DNA of 64,000 bases from Halalkaliarchaeum desulfuricum (GTDB taxonomy: Archaea; Halobacteriota; Halobacteria; Halobacteriales; Haloferacaceae). The translations under genes were made by a program, and so were the position numbers. Below the pieces are notes generated by a model. It made no database searches and was not told where the DNA came from. It saw only the letters and a program-made list of their open reading frames with translations. Below, in pieces: positions 63,250 through 64,000 of the stretch (its first letter is position 1; the number at the start of each line of letters is the position of its first letter). Location: the NCBI RefSeq assembly GCF_002952775.1, contig NZ_CP025066.1:2356001-2420000 (forward strand), in the 5' to 3' direction.

Positions 63250-64000
63250 CTATCGAAAGCCCATCGCTTCGATCTGTTCCTGGTAGCGGTTGCGGATGGT
63301 GACTTCGGTGACCTGGGCGACGTCGGCGACTTCGCGCTGAGTTTTCTTCTCGTTGCACAGAAGCGAGGCGGCGTAAATCGCGGCCGCGGCGAACCCGGTT
63401 GGGGATTTCCCGGAGAGAAGGCCCTGTTCGGCCGAGACGTCGATGATCTCGGTCGCCTTTGCTTGCACCTCCTCGGAGAGTTCCAGTGCCGACGCAAACC
63501 GGGGGACGAACTGCTTGGGATCGACCGGCTTCAACTCGAGGCCGAGTTCCTGGGAAATGTATCGATACGTCCGACCGATCTCTTTTTGAGGCACCCGCGA
63601 GACCTCTGCGACCTCGTCGAGCGACCGGGGAATCCCCTCCTGCCGGCAGGCGGCGTACAGTGCGGCGGTGGCGACGCCCTCGATCGAACGGCCGCGGATG
63701 AGGTCTTCATCGAGCGCGCGCCGGTAGATGACCGAGGCGACCTCCCGGACGGAGCGGGGGACGCCCAGCGCGGAGGCCATGCGGTCGATCTCCGAGAGGG
63801 CGAACTGGAGGTTGCGCTCGCCGGCGTCTTTGGTGCGGATGCGTTCCTGCCATTTTCGCAACCGGTGCATCTGTGAGCGCTTCTTCGAGGAAATGGACCG
63901 CCCGTACGCGTCCTTGTCCTTCCAGTCGATCGTGGTTGTCAGCCCCTTGTCATGCATCGTCTCCGTGATCGGGGCGCCGACGCGCGACTTGGACTGTCGC
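63250..64000 (-). CDS. tfb: Transcription initiation factor TFB (5' end outside window)
   Basis: This is an archaeal TFIIB homologue that bridges TBP-TATA and RNA polymerase. About 250 of the usual 320 residues are present. The N-terminal zinc ribbon is missing beyond the window edge, where the frame is still open ([19 protein letters not shown], then [13 protein letters not shown], the B-finger region). The two cyclin folds are complete: [36 protein letters not shown] and later [39 protein letters not shown]. Haloarchaea have several TFB copies, so the paralogue number cannot be given. Confidence 0.95.
   Translation of the reverse strand, partial: RQSKSRVGAPITETMHDKGLTTTIDWKDKDAYGRSISSKKRSQMHRLRKWQERIRTKDAGERNLQFALSEIDRMASALGVPRSVREVASVIYRRALDEDLIRGRSIEGVATAALYAACRQEGIPRSLDEVAEVSRVPQKEIGRTYRYISQELGLELKPVDPKQFVPRFASALELSEEVQAKATEIIDVSAEQGLLSGKSPTGFAAAAIYAASLLCNEKKTQREVADVAQVTEVTIRNRYQEQIEAMGFR

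Noticed and set aside
1-64000. tRNA, rRNA and insertion sequences
   Set aside because: By reading the intergenic regions on both strands I saw no cloverleaf with a T-loop, no rRNA segment and no transposase. A dedicated tRNA search would be decisive.

Overview
The window is a 64 kb chromosomal stretch of a halophilic archaeon (class Halobacteria). The evidence is high GC content, strongly acidic proteins, archaeal information genes (ribosomal protein S8e, transcription factor TFB, FAU-1), archaeol lipid genes, leaderless genes with a TATA box about 25 bases upstream of the start, and a haloarchaeal-type nitrate respiration cluster. The genus cannot be fixed from the sequence alone. No rRNA, tRNA, CRISPR array or insertion sequence was recognised.

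Layout. 1-9.9 kb is core metabolism: hisG (cut by the window start), a 44-residue zinc-ribbon protein, rps8e and thrC, deoC, a DUF63 membrane protein, a CBS-pair protein, an M24 peptidase, an MFS carrier, the riboflavin/F420 reductase ArfC and a CPBP protease. 9.9-17.9 kb holds an XPD/Rad3-type helicase, a secreted subtilase that appears to lack its catalytic Asp and is paired with a membrane-bound winged-helix protein, thioredoxin, the NAD(P)HX repair enzyme, moaC and a double UspA protein. 18-20.7 kb has a tyrosine recombinase with a ribbon-helix-helix-like partner, an AT-rich palindromic upstream region, and BtpA. 20.8-34.7 kb is mostly single genes: NUDIX, FAU-1, two beta-propellers, a geranylgeranyl-reductase-like flavoprotein, a YgfZ-like folate protein, a TraB-like protein, MATE, DUF1405, a repeat-rich coiled-coil membrane protein, a phosphate carrier, a PHP-domain protein with a basic tail, and archaetidylserine synthase.

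34.8-63.2 kb is respiratory. A first operon (34.8-38.4 kb) encodes a Tat-exported four-cluster ferredoxin, an NrfD/PsrC quinol subunit, a small membrane protein and a Tat lipoprotein with two [2Fe-2S] ferredoxin domains, but no molybdopterin catalytic subunit. After it come a MoaD-like protein without the usual Gly-Gly tail, divergent from a radical SAM/SPASM protein, then an HTH_10 regulator, an MFS carrier and a cyclodeaminase. The nar operon runs leftward from 53,985 to 43,849: membrane protein, Rieske NarB, cytochrome b NarC, a small membrane protein, NarG, NarH, a haem-binding-type gamma subunit, a TorD/NarJ chaperone, a membrane protein and a HEAT-repeat protein. It ends in a stem-loop with a T-run. 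NarO, with its Cys sensor motif, is divergent from it, followed by a large Bat-type sensor-regulator and the nitrate/nitrite carrier NarK.

Read together, menaquinol electrons would pass through NarC/NarB (a bc-like module) and the gamma subunit to NarH and NarG on the outside of the membrane. MoaC supports molybdopterin synthesis, menE supports menaquinone synthesis, and NarO and Bat probably control expression by oxygen or redox state. The window closes with a UspA protein, an Agl23-like multi-spanning protein and a 5'-truncated tfb.
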